Source of the DNA: Angiostrongylus vasorum
Lineage: Eukaryota > Nematoda > Chromadorea > Rhabditida > Metastrongylidae
Assembly: GCA_018806985.1 (NCBI GenBank)
Contig: JADANN010000461.1
Span: 3,681,276-3,745,275 of the forward strand
Reading direction: 5' to 3'
Length of the DNA: 64,000 nt
Within the stretch, counting starts at the first letter, position 1. Every line of letters begins with the position of its first letter. Below, in pieces: positions 12,975 through 26,000 of this stretch. The notes under the pieces were generated by a model, which was not told the origin of the DNA, made no database searches, and saw nothing but the letters and a program-made list of their open reading frames with translations. A program made the translations under genes and the position numbers.

Positions 12975-13435
12975 AAGAAAAAGAATAGACAGTGAATGAA
13001 AACGTAAAACTCACCTATATCTCACAGTGATGATGCAGCGTTAGCTTGCTATGAGAGTTGCTTATCATTGATCTTTTAGTTATATGCACTTGAAGAGTTG
13101 AATGAGGGGAATATCAAGACTCTAACGAGTAACGCAATGCTTTGCACAGCTGACTAACTGAGGTGGCCGTCAGTGTACACTTCGACTTCTTTACCCAGGT
13201 TGCTTCTTCTTATAACAGGGTCATTTTTCACTTCTGCTTCAACATTTCTATCAATAGCATGTTGATCTCAGGACGTTTGAGTTGCTGAAGTACATCTGTT
13301 CTACATTGCAAACGTCTGTCTCCAAGCATCAGATATGTGAATCAAACAGCATTCATGGCGTAGCGACGCGAAAGTGTTTTACACTAGATAGGAGCTAATT
13401 CTATGAAAAGTTCGATAGATGGCAGAGATCGATAG
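12975..13435. other. No gene recognised
   Basis: Could hold upstream exons of the minus-strand gene at 12.4-12.9 kb; none could be phased. Confidence 0.3.
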
Positions 13436-13638
13436 AACTAGCTGAGAGAAAGGCGAAACGAAAGACCCGCATGGTGTGGTGCTGAACGCGTTACTACCCG
13501 GAAAGGAAAATAGCGCGTTCGTTCCCCCACCGTTTACACCTGTGGTCCGGGGTTTTGCTAATATTTCAGCATCATTGAAGTTATATGTCGCAATACACCA
13601 TGCCATTAAAAAGAGTAGGCGGTAAATAAAACGGTTAA
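13436..13638 (+). mobile_element. S2 SINE-like repeat
   Basis: AGCTGAGAGAAAGGCGAAAC through the head and body to GGCGGTAAATAAAACGGTTA; complete. Confidence 0.75.
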
Positions 13639-14053
13639 GTCTATGAAAACTGTCCTGAATTCCCTTGAGAATCAGGGAGTATTTGACTGATGTTAATTTT
13701 TTTCTAGTGGCACCTAACTAGTTCTAGATAAGATTAGAGGTTAAGGTTCCAGATAAGATTGTTGACTGGTCTGTTGTTCTACATGCTTTCTAGCTTTCTT
13801 CCTTCATCAATTGATCTTTGTTGCACTTCGTAGGCTCGTATTTCATCCATCCGTCTGCTTTTACTGATTTGCTCATAAGCAATCGCCAACAGTTATGTCT
13901 TCGGAATTTCTTTTATTTACTTCAAGTTGTTTTTATTCGATTTCCCTTATGACTAACTAGTAATTAACTTTTATATATGTTTGTTTCCAAGTGAATACCC
14001 AGGTGTTATTCATAATGTTTTCCTTCCTTCTTAGTGAAACCGCCATTTTTAAG

Positions 14054-17000
14054 ACTCATTTGATATTTCCGACGTTAATACCCCTTCAAAAGTGTTCCAG
14101 ATGTATCTGATTTGCGGAGATCCCACCTTGCGACAAGATATACTCCAAACACTCGGCTTTTCTGATGACAAGATGTCTGGCAAGGTGTTCAGCTTGTTCC
14201 CTGTGTTACCCACAATTGGCGATTTGGTTGTGGCTGTAGAGGACTTGTCTGACAAGAATTTGCATTCTGCGATTAAGTACTTCCTCGCAAATGTGAGCGA
14301 TTCTACTTTTTTTTTGCAGGTCACATCTTCAAAACATACTTCATTCTTAGCTTGATATGTCATCGAATCTCAATGTACAGTAAATTTCCTTGACATTTAA
14401 CATTGTCGTCAAGTTTAGCACATAACGCTCCAGCTGCATTGATATCAATGCATGCGGTGCAAAAGTAGTGACCGTTTTCGGATTTAAACCAGGATATCTC
14501 AGCTCGCTGTCTGGAGTCCACAAGATGTATTTTTTTCGTTGTTTCTTCATCAGTGCCATAGTATTTGAAGCTGCTGCCCGTGTGTTGGATAGCTTGAAAA
14601 TTCGAAGTTTCGATTTCAATCCCTTGAAATTTCTGATTCTAAAAGAATAAAAAATCTAAAGAATGTTCTATGAAAATTATTCCTGACCTTATGGCGATAC
14701 AGTAAAGGCTGTACGGTAATTTCTCTTCCCTACTATGTCCATGATTAACAAATTTATGTGGATTTTCAAAAGGGTAGGAGGATTAAGGATGTTGCTTGCT
14801 AAAAAAGCTTTCATCTAATGTGTTACCTCTATGTACTTCCAAGTGCAAAAAACCCCTACTACCACAATGATACCGAGATATTTGTAAAACTCCGGACCGC
14901 AGGTGTGTGCGGTAGGGGACGAACACGCTATTATCCTTTCCGAGGGCTAACGCGTTCACCACCCACACCATGCAGGTCCTTCCCTACTAAACTTGATGTC
15001 TTCAGTATTAAGTGGATTACTCCATTGCCCTTCTCCAACATTTACCCCCTAGTCGTGGTTGGGGGATGTTCGTGGCTGTCGAATTACGACGTTCGCTATG
15101 ATACTTCACCTCTTGCAAATTAGAGTCACGGAAGCATGACGAAAAGAAGTTGGACGGTTGGCTCTGGTTGCTCAGACAGTAGTAAATCTACGCAGCAGCA
15201 GAAACAGGTGACAAACCGTTGCTGAGCTATCTTCAAGAACAGTAAGTATGAAACACCTCATTATAGTTGTGTGACGCTTTTCGTGTTCTGCTAGTCGACT
15301 GTGGTCGCTGTTACTACTTCACCTACTCTGGCGCGTGACGGGAGTGAAAGAAGACTACTGACACTAACTTGACCTTCTCGATGGTTAATAGAATTGCTGG
15401 TGATGAAGTTGATGTTCAACGGGATATAAAAGCTAAGCTCACCCACGAACAAACAATATTTATGGACTGGGACGTGAAATATGACACGTCGAGCGAATGT
15501 CTAGAAAGAATGGTATTTAATCGCAAGTCCTATAATGGCTAGTCATGAAGCTCGGCGTAACCACATACTTCTACGATTTCAATGAAAGTTAGTCGAATAG
15601 GCGGTAAATTAGAGGGGAAGCTAAGTTTTGTCACATTATCTTATCTCTATATAGTCCGATCAGAAACCGCCAATATTTAAAGTATGACAGGAATTCACCG
15701 AAAGTAGTAAATAATAAGAAGCGCGGGAAGTTAAGTGGTTAGAGACGCCGTACATTACACGAATGGTCGCCAGTTCAATCTTATCGTAGGCTAAATAGGA
15801 CCTCTTTCATACGTTCCCTTTCAGTGAGGAAAATTAGTGTCATATTTTTTCTCGGAAAAGCTCTCTCCTAGCCACAAAAACTGACATCCTGTGGTGAAAC
15901 GTGGTAATTTTCTAGTAGAACTATCCCAGAATTCTTGAGCGAAGCAGCTCAACCAACACTGAATGGAAATTCATAAAGAAGGTAAAATCCTCAAGTGGCA
16001 GTCAAACCAGTGTGACAATGCGAGGACATTCGCGGACGGGCACGAGACAAAAAATCGAGTGAAAGTGCTGAGATCTGCACAAGATGGGAAGTATAGATAG
16101 AAGCAATATAGATGATTGAATAGTTTGAGATGTGATCATATAAAGTAATTTATATACACTTCCCTAGCATATCGTACCTCAGTCCTGAAAATTTACCTCT
16201 GTCATCGCTTCTTTTAAAGACGTTTTTCGACATAAGGTTCATCTGCCCTCTTTTTTCGATATAAGTAGAAGAGCGAGAACTAAATCTCTGGCTTATGTAA
16301 GAACAAACCATTCCAACGACTTCTATGGTTGTTTTTGCTAACACTCATAAGTTTTTTTCTGCTTTATTAACATTAATTCCTTACTTGAAGAGTCATGTAG
16401 GCACAAAGACGATTTCCACTTGGCCGGTTAATGGGTCTTATGGAACATCTAATTTTTTCTGGAGTTTCGAAAACGTCGTGAAAGAGTTCTTTTTGCTAGC
16501 TGAGTTTTCGGACAGGAATGTCGGACGCTTTGTCAGCTTTAGGGAACTCTACTGAAATGATGAACAACCGACTGGACTTAACAATTCGACGAGCAGGATA
16601 GCAGAATATCACTCAGGCGTGGTTGACACCTACGCCACATCTCCTCTCCTTATGCAAATTGCAACTTCTTCTCAATCTATTTAATGAGTACATCAGTCTC
16701 TTAAACTCCAATCTGAAGCAAAGACAAAACTTTGCCCCGGAAACAAAGAGATTCCTTTTATATGAGAAAAAAAACGGAACGAATCGAAACAAAACCTTAT
16801 CCTGTTCTTAAAAATGGTCTTTCGTTTTCATTGCTTTTCCAAGTATTTCTCATTATCTGTTTATGACAGCTGTTTATTACTGGTGTTGACACTCTAAAGA
16901 GTTTATTCAGTAAGTTTAAAACGAAAAAGAAAAAACGACTGTCTTGGGCATTAATTGCAGCGTTAGTGCAGCTACATGTGGACAAAGTCGTGCTTACTTG

Positions 17001-20000
17001 TCACTTACTAGTTCCGCTGCGGCAATTCAATGTTGGGCCATTCCCGTCATCGATAACAATCGCCATTGCTATCGACTTATTGACTGGCAGCAGATCTGTC
17101 TATGATTGATAAATCGAACTATCAAGAAGTTGCGCTCATAACTTGTTCTAGGGCTTGAGGTGACTGATGTAAGCGATATCTGAAAGTCCATTGAGTTTGA
17201 CCGGTATTACTGGCATTGTCGCTTTCATCTTCGTATGCCCTATAATTAAAAAATTGGATAGAGCTCTCGGCGTTGATCAATCCCTGAGGGATGCGCCATG
17301 CATTCGACTTCATTAAGCATCGTTTGGAGGTGATTGAATGCATATCTGGCCTTTACAATGAGTCGCGTTAGCCTACCGATGTGGTTTCTGGTATGGTATC
17401 CTGGAACCAGCGCTGGTATCCTCCCAAACAAGTCTGGTACCAATCTGCCGACCCTGAAGGGATGGAAGCTTTGGTGGGCCATGGGCGCAGAGATCGATCC
17501 CATATGTATAGCAGGGCACCCCCAATCACTGCGCTACACGCGCCTTTCTAATTGCTAATAATACTAGGGAAAGAATAATTGCCAGTTGTTGTTAGCAGTA
17601 CAACATTAAGAAGTTAGTTGGTTGTCCGTGAGGATAACTAAAAAAACAGTTGAGTTCATGAACAATCATATACATATACTTTTTTTTATTTTTGTATACT
17701 GAATTATATCAGGCTGAGAAAGCGTTGAAATTGGCGGTGCTGAAGAGATGTTGGACTGAGGGCGAAACGGATCGCCTTGATGAGATCGTCAGAACGGAAT
17801 TCCAACAAGCACATGAAGGAAATCGGTGTGCTTTAGAGAAGTTAACGTGAGTTTTGGACTATTTCGAAAGAAAAACTAGATAAACTTGCTGGATGACTTC
17901 GTTTCTAACAAAATTTCTCTAAGTCTTTTCTCACAATTATCTATCTATCTTATCAGTGATAAGATTTCACCTCTCTATGAGTTCAGCTCTTAGATGAGGT
18001 ACTTTTGCAACTGGAAAGTTATCTTTACCGTAGTAATTATTACTACGGTAAAGATAACTTCGCCTAAAATAACAAATCGGCTTTCATCTTTGTTGAAAGA
18101 AGGGACTTCCAAATCCTAAACAACCCTCTACATTTCCCAACTATTTTTCTTTGTTTGTTGGACATTTGAGATGTAAACAAGTATAGATAGGGCCCTTGAT
18201 ATTATGGGAGCGGCTTTGTTTCATTGAAAATTTAACGAGTTTTAACAGATATGTGACGATGTTCACTCCATAGTAACAAAAGCAACGCGACGAGTGGCCG
18301 GTATGGGCTAAATAGTAGTTATTTTCTTTCTGATGGTTTATTTTTTGGCGCGGGAAACTTTTTCCTATACTTATTGCAATCCACTGATAGCTTATCCTAC
18401 ACAGGTGTTGTGGCGAATGGCGGCTGAGAGAAGCTTTATTTTGCACTTAGAATACAATGAAGCTTGTCTCGAACGAGTTTATTGACTAGTAATTTGACAT
18501 GCAATTTACTCTTATTTCAATTCTGACCGCGGCTAGAGGGAATTATGGTTATCGTATGTAATGGGCGGGCACTGTTCAGTGTGTTCACATCATGGAAAGT
18601 AACAACATGTACAGTACCAGGCACACAATCCATACCTGTAGAGAGATAGAGCACAATTTGTTCTACAACCGTTCCATTTTCCCTCATATCTTCTAGTTAT
18701 GGAGAAATCGTCTCTTTTTTTTCGAAAACACCTATCGGTCAACAGCGCGTCCGTAACTGCCGAGAACCGGCCGGGGTCCTAAGAGGCAGGCCCGCTAAAC
18801 GCCACTTGTCGCGAATCTGTTAAAAACCCGTACTTGATCTGGTGATTTTAGTTACACTTTTTATTGTTATAAGGAGTCTAAAAAGCACTACCAAAAACTA
18901 ATGACGTCATCTAATTTATCATTACATTTATGACCCAGAAAAGATTTTAAACCTTTCATATGGAGGATAAAAAATATGAAAGCACCATTTTCTAAACCTT
19001 TGACTTATAATTACAGACAGCTTCCTGATGGAACGTGGAAAAATGAACGTATAGAGCAACTAAAACGATGGCGAACAATTCCTTCAATAAACTATAGTAC
19101 TTTTGTAGTAGACGACAGCTTAAAAGTAAGCGAATCAGATAATGAGCGATCCTTTAAAAAGTAGATTCCTAGATCATATTGTAGAAATAACCTTAGTTTT
19201 CAGACCTCTTTAAATTCATACATCGACATAATGACTCGCTCTTGTGTTGATGGTCAAACCAATCAAACCATTGTTTCAAGCAAACCTCCGGTACGTTCAC
19301 TAAGGGATTTTACTAAACCCGATCTAATCGATACCTATAGTTTGCGTACTCTACTAGACTAGAAAAACCGATGGTCGGCAGTTACACTATCTTCGCTTTG
19401 CTGATGACATCGTCCTTATAACACCAAACATTAGCCAAGCGGAACGAATGCTTACCGACTTTGATAAAGCCTGTGGAAAGAGTGGTCTTCAACTAAATCT
19501 CACAAAAACGATGTTCATGAAGAACGGATTGGTTTCGCATGCCCCCATTCATGCTCAACGGAACAAATATCTCCGAATGCTCCAGTTATATCTATCTAGG
19601 TCGGGAAATCAATATGATGAACGACCTAGCTCCAGAGCTGAGCAGAAGGAAACGAGCGGCTTGGGGTGCTTTTAAGAGCATCGAGGATGTAGAGAAGAAA
19701 AAAGGAACACCCGACTCCGTACCCACCTTTACGACTCGACGGTACTTCTTGCCCTAACGTATGCGTCAGAAACCTAGTTGCAGCGTAAGCAAGATGATAG
19801 ATCACTTAGCGTTATTGAACGCGCAGTCGAAAGGGCGATGCTAGGAGTATCCCTCCACACAAGTAAGGAAAGGGATCCGGAGCTCCGATCTGCGTCGACG
19901 ATCAAAAATCAAAGATGCTATTCTGTACGCCAAACAATCGAAGATAAGGTGGGCCGGACATGTAATGCGTATGAATGATAACCGATGGACAAGAGCCGTT

Positions 20001-23000
20001 AGTGACTGGATTTCTCGGGATGATAAACGCACTGCAGGGAGATCACGGACTCGATGGTCAGAGTTCTTCACGAAAAGCGCAGAAGAAAGATATGATGCTC
20101 GACGAGTCCCTAGAGCGAGCAGAACCCATTGGGCTACTCTTGCACGCGACAGGGAAAAATGGAATACTTACTGGCGCCCGCTCGAGTCACCCGACGATCA
20201 ACGGGACTACAGGTGACAGGTGACAGGTGACTCTACTAGACATATTCAACTAAACAGTGGTGTAATTTCTTCAAGAAACAAAGCTGAAAAACTATGCGGT
20301 TAAATTGACCTTTCCTGACTCTAGAGAAGATGAATTCGCTAATAACAACTTCGCGTGTGTTTGTCAAGGAAAAAGCGAATTATTGAAAATCGCTATGTTG
20401 GGATTTCTTCAACCAGCTAGTAGAATGCCTATGATAGACATTTTTAAGCACCATAACAATTTCTCTTCGTTGAGACATTTTTAATTATGAATGAGAACCA
20501 TTTACAGTGTTCCCATGAAAGATTTGCCTATCGTGAAATTCCAAACTGAGCTCCAGTGGAGATGTCAACTCCTGGTGAATTATGTGTTTGAGGAAAAATT
20601 TCTTTCGTACAGGTACTTCACTGGACTCTAACACCTCTTGATGCTGAGGTTCAACTCATAATCCGAGTTTCCTTCTCATTAGCTGGTCCTGATCAATCCA
20701 CATTCATGGATATTCGAAAGTCGTTACATGGTTATTTTAACTCGGCATACGAATGGACACACGGAGTCCTACTTACCAGTGATCTGGTCAGTTGGTAGCA
20801 TTGTTTTTTTATTGACTGGCTTGTAAAAAATTTCTCCAAAATACACAAACTGCTAGAACACACTCCGGGTTTTTTCAATTTACATATTCGAACGAAAAGG
20901 TAGATGATCAACATATAAAGGATAGCAGGGTAACGCTCTTGGCGTTGATCTCTCCCTGAGAGATGCGCCTTGCGACTTCATTAAGCACAATTGGAGGTGA
21001 TTGAATGCATATCTGGCCTTTACAATGACTTTCGATAGCCTACCGATGTATCGAGCCAGTGCTGCTATCTTCTCATACAAGTCTGATACCTGTTTGCCGA
21101 GCCCGGAGGGATGGAGGGCTTGGTGGGCATAGGGCGCTGAGATCGATCCCATGTGTTGCGGGGGCGCCTCCGACTACTGCGCTACACGCGTGCCTATGTT
21201 CAAAGCATATTTAAAGAAAACGAGTATACATTAAATGAAGAAATTATACGAGGAGAAAAGAACTCTGCTAGCGAACGGTCTCCTCGGTACAACTCGTCCC
21301 CCTAATTTTTTCGTTCTTGACATCGTTTCGCTTACCATTTACCGTACTAGTATTTGCTTATCTTAGTTACATTACTAATCTAGAACAAATCTATTATCGT
21401 TTTCTTAGGTTCGACTTCATGTAGAACGAGTTCAACCGACCGTAATCGAATTAGCAGCCCGAATTTGCGTTGACGAATTAGAAGAGGAACAAGTCGCATC
21501 TCCTACGAAGCTACTGTGGCCATTTCTTGCTGTTGTGTTAAGAAACACCTTGGATCATCTTGATAGACACGAATACCTTCAGTATACGGTAAATATACCG
21601 TACTGTTAAGCTAAGCAAAAAAGAGGTTAAAGAAGAATACAAACTGAATTCTATAAGTGTCGTGTAGGTTAACTGGCCCGATGGGTTACCAATCAGTAAT
21701 GTATAATGTACGGTATAGCTTAGTACTTTTGAACCAATCGATTTGTTTCGCCCCAGCTTTATGATTTTCCGAAATTGATTACTCTTATTCATTATTTTTT
21801 CCTGTTTTGAATTTTCTATGAATCATAGAACATCAACGAATTCTCTTAGATCGAGCTGATACCGTATGGTACTTGTTTCTTCGAACCATCTCTTCAAGCA
21901 CGAGTATTCGATCTAACGGTATTCATGGCTACTGCCAAAGCATATGGTAAAGTGGCGTTCCGGTACCAGGAACAAGTTCATGAAGTCAACATGGAGAAGG
22001 TCTTACCAGGTAAACTGTGTGGATTCCCCTTCTAGAGGAACCTCATAGAACACACTAACGATCTATGAAGATAAAATACTCGACTTTGATATTGATTTTG
22101 GTGACAAAAAAATTAAAAGTGATCAATTCAATGCAAAGCAAACACCTGGATTATTTACTGAGTTAGACGGTCAGCTTTTTTTCTGGAATAAATCTTTCGT
22201 TTCGGTTTTTCGACTCTCTGCTCTTCTGAGTCAAGCATCCAATAGATGATTCATGTGCGACAAAAGAAACTCTGTCGAAACCACTGTCTTTAGATTGTCT
22301 TCACTACTCATTCTCATACGATGATGTTCTTTGTTCGTTCTTATAGCTGGCTATAACTAACGTTCTTCCAGATGGTGCATTCGCGAGCCTCTCTCAATTA
22401 CTCGCTGTGGAACCACCGCGACCTCAGCGGCCTCAAGTAAATATCATTGATGAATCGGCTATTAATCAAAGTACTGGCGATTCCGCTACCACTAAGACAC
22501 ATTTGTCTGCTTCCCATAATAAAGGACGACGAGTTTCTTTCGGTAAGTGACAGAAGTCGACAAGTGGGAAAAGCCAAGCAGACAACGCTATGGAAAAATT
22601 TGGGTGTATCGCACAATTAACTTCTCTGCTATAGTCATTTATACCATGTACATTTCTACCAAGAAGTATTAATCTATACGTAAGAACAACTTCCATAATA
22701 TAGTGTCGTAATGAACAGATGCTAGGGTTTGACAATGACATCCACGTAGTTCCGTGTACTTTAGGCTACGGCTTAATGATCTGTTGTCTTCACATCTCAC
22801 TGTTATGCTGAAAGCTAATCGAACGTGGCTTTCCTTGGAATCACCGGATAGTTTCGTGTTAGGGAGTTCTCAGGTCTTCGCCAGTCACTTACCTACTCAT
22901 ACGACACGAAACGAGATCTGCTGTCATGCCACTAGGATTTTTTCCAGGATGGCAGTGATTCACTCTATCATTCGAACTGCCGATTAAGAACAATGTCACA

Positions 23001-26000
23001 TGTCAAACTGCTTTCTAATAGGAAACAACTAAGAACAATTCGATCAGTAGGAATAGGTTGCGTCTCAGTTTTGTGCTACAGTTAGTATTTTTATTTTATT
23101 TGACCCGTCTTCACGTTTACTGTGCGCATCTCAGCACTTCTCACATTCAATTCGTTTCTCCGCCGTAGATTGCTGGTCGAGCAGTTCCCCAGTTGGATTG
23201 CAGAGAGTGATTCTTCCTAGACGAGTGCCAATTTCCCGACCCCGGATGGATGAGAGGCTTGGTTGGCCCGGGGCGGGATCGAACCAGCACCATGGTCGTG
23301 ATGACGGGCATCACTTCCACTGTGCCATCCGCCCCCCCTAGAGTTCGTATGCTTCTATTAGATTTTCACTAAAGTACAGTCTAAGTTTAGGTTTACAGCT
23401 GATAATTTAAAGCACTTCAGTGCTACGTAGTCCCTCGTTTTCCAGATCTTCAACCGTGTGCAATTGTAAAACGTCCTGCTTTCTTTTCTGAGGGAAAAAA
23501 CCCCGGGATTTTAGCTTCTCAAAGAAAGGTTTTTTGTCACATAATTTCATACACCGAAAATGTTACTGAAATTAGAGTTTCATATAAAACACTGCAGTTT
23601 TTTTCCATTTGAATATAAAAACTATTGCAGCCTTTTATCATATTTGGTCCTTTTTGAAGAAAACCTATGCACATACTTACTTACTTACTTACTTACTTGA
23701 CACGTGAACGGCCCGTCCTCACTTGTTGTGAGGGCCCCAGCATAGTCACCATTTTTTTTGAGATTTGCTGGTTAAGCTATTGTGGTTCCCTGGAATCCCG
23801 AGGATAGCCAGGCCAAAGTCTGCCCAGGTCGTCATCATGACGGGCAGCCGCAGCCCTTATGGATTAGAGGGAGGTTTGCCACCAAGCGACTTTGATACCG
23901 GGACGGTGATGGATCGTGGTATTGGTTTACTGTTAGCTAGGCTTCCTGATAGAAAGGCCGGACTCTTTCTCAGTTTGGGAGACCCTGCCGTAGGGACGAA
24001 TTCCCCTCGCTGTACATCGCAATCCGACACCCAGGAACACCTCCCAGCCACGATGAGGCGGTAAACCGTTAGGAGGATCTATGCACATATAGTAACTAAT
24101 AAGGGACCGTTCATTAAGATCTGTAAAAGTGTGATTGCTTTGATTCCCGAGCGGACCGTTCCCATAAATCACACATCGTGTCACACTTTTCTTTAGTACT
24201 AGTCGTTCGGTTCCTACTTCTTTCATACAATCCTGTCAGCGATTTCTATGGGTATCATTACAAGTAATCATCACCATCTATGGAAAGCTAACCGCCTTAA
24301 GCCGACGTCCCATCACACTGTGATCGTTTCTGGAGATAGACGTACTTTAATCCTGTCAAATAGTGATTGTTCCGGAGATAGATGTACCCTAATCCTGTCA
24401 AGTGGTGATTGTTCCGGAGATAAACGTAACCTAAGGCTGTACCGATGGATTTATTGAACCATTTTCGCCCTTTACTACCCTGCATGGGTAACAATCATCT
24501 GTAGCAGACGACAATTTTAAATCGATGCCATTTAATAATTTCATTTATTTATTACTTGAGGAGTGAGTAGCGCAATATTAGTGATCCCGTTCATTACGTG
24601 CACTTTCCAACCTACCCAGGTCCTGGTTCGACGTCGCTACGGCCCAACCAAGCCGCTGATCCTTCTGGGATTGGAAAACTGATGCCAGGCTACTCCGGTG
24701 CAATCTCACTCCCTCGAATCCACGCAGGAACGCCCCAGTACGGATATCTACAAAAAGCATCGACTCGACTAGTATTCAACAACATTAATAGAGAAGAAAA
24801 TCCTCAGGCAGTAGATGAAGTCGCATGCAAAAAAGGTTCGAAGCCCTTCGCGGAAGGTGGATATGAGGGATTGAATTTAGTGGAAGAAGCGCAGGGATTC
24901 GCACAGTGTGGTACATCACTTGTGGGATAATGTAATAAATAACGATAATTTGCCTTTACTTACTTATTTTTAATTTATTTTTATTACTGTGTAACATTAC
25001 ATATTTTGTTATTATATTATATTGCATTAGTGATTATTTTACTTAAGTAATAACAATTCACTACATGACTCATCTTCACCTGTGTTGTGCGGATCTCAGC
25101 ATTTATTCCACTCGGTTCGTTTACTCGCATCCATTATGCACGAAAGTCTTTGGATTCGCGTATAGAGCTGCTGCCTGAAGGTTTTGGTCCTCTCTATGAA
25201 CATCATTGAATTCTGGTCCAGTCGATTCTTCATAACCGAAAAGCCGATTCTAAGATAGCCATGCTGACGCGCTGCTAGATCTCCTGTATCCAAAGGAGCT
25301 TCTTAAACAAGCCTTATACCAATTCCACGACCATCCAGTGATGGGAGGTTAGGTTGATCAGTACACAATCAGAGTCTGGGGCATATTGAATTAATGAATA
25401 CCCATTTACGACGAAAAACCGAGTGATTGCAAGGAAAGGAATAGGTTCTTCACAGACGTTCTTAGTCACGTTCACTTTCTTTGAACACATTTTTGCATTA
25501 ATGGATAATCTTGAAAATGGACACGGCTACATCGAGTATGAAAAAAATAAAGCATTTCGGGTTGATCAAATTCTTGAGGGATGCCGAGTACATCCGTGTG
25601 AAGAGGTGACTGAAAGCATATCTAGTCGCTAACAGTGACTTAAGGGTGCGTGTAGTGCAGTGGTAGGAGGCGCCCTGCAATACATCGATCCCCGCACGAC
25701 AAGCCCACCAAGCCCTCCATCTTTCCGGGGCCAGCAAATTGGTACCAGATTTTTCTGCGAGGATAGCAGCACTGGCTCGATACATCGGTAGGCTACTGCG
25801 AGTCCTTGTAAAGGCCAGATATGCATGCAGTCACCTCCAACGATGCTTAATGAAGTTGAATGCATGACGCGTCCTTCAGGGGTTGATCAACGCTAGCAGC
25901 TTTATCCTTTTTATCCTTTTAACATTGAATTGCAGTTGTATCCCCAGAAAGGTACGCTACCAATTCTCTGATCCGAAGGGATGCAAGGCTACTTTCCGTG

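Noticed and set aside
23765..24226. ORFs on both strands at the 23.7 kb repeat
   Set aside because: Both come from the R4 retroposon; the same frames occur at 36.4, 42.7 and 43.7 kb.
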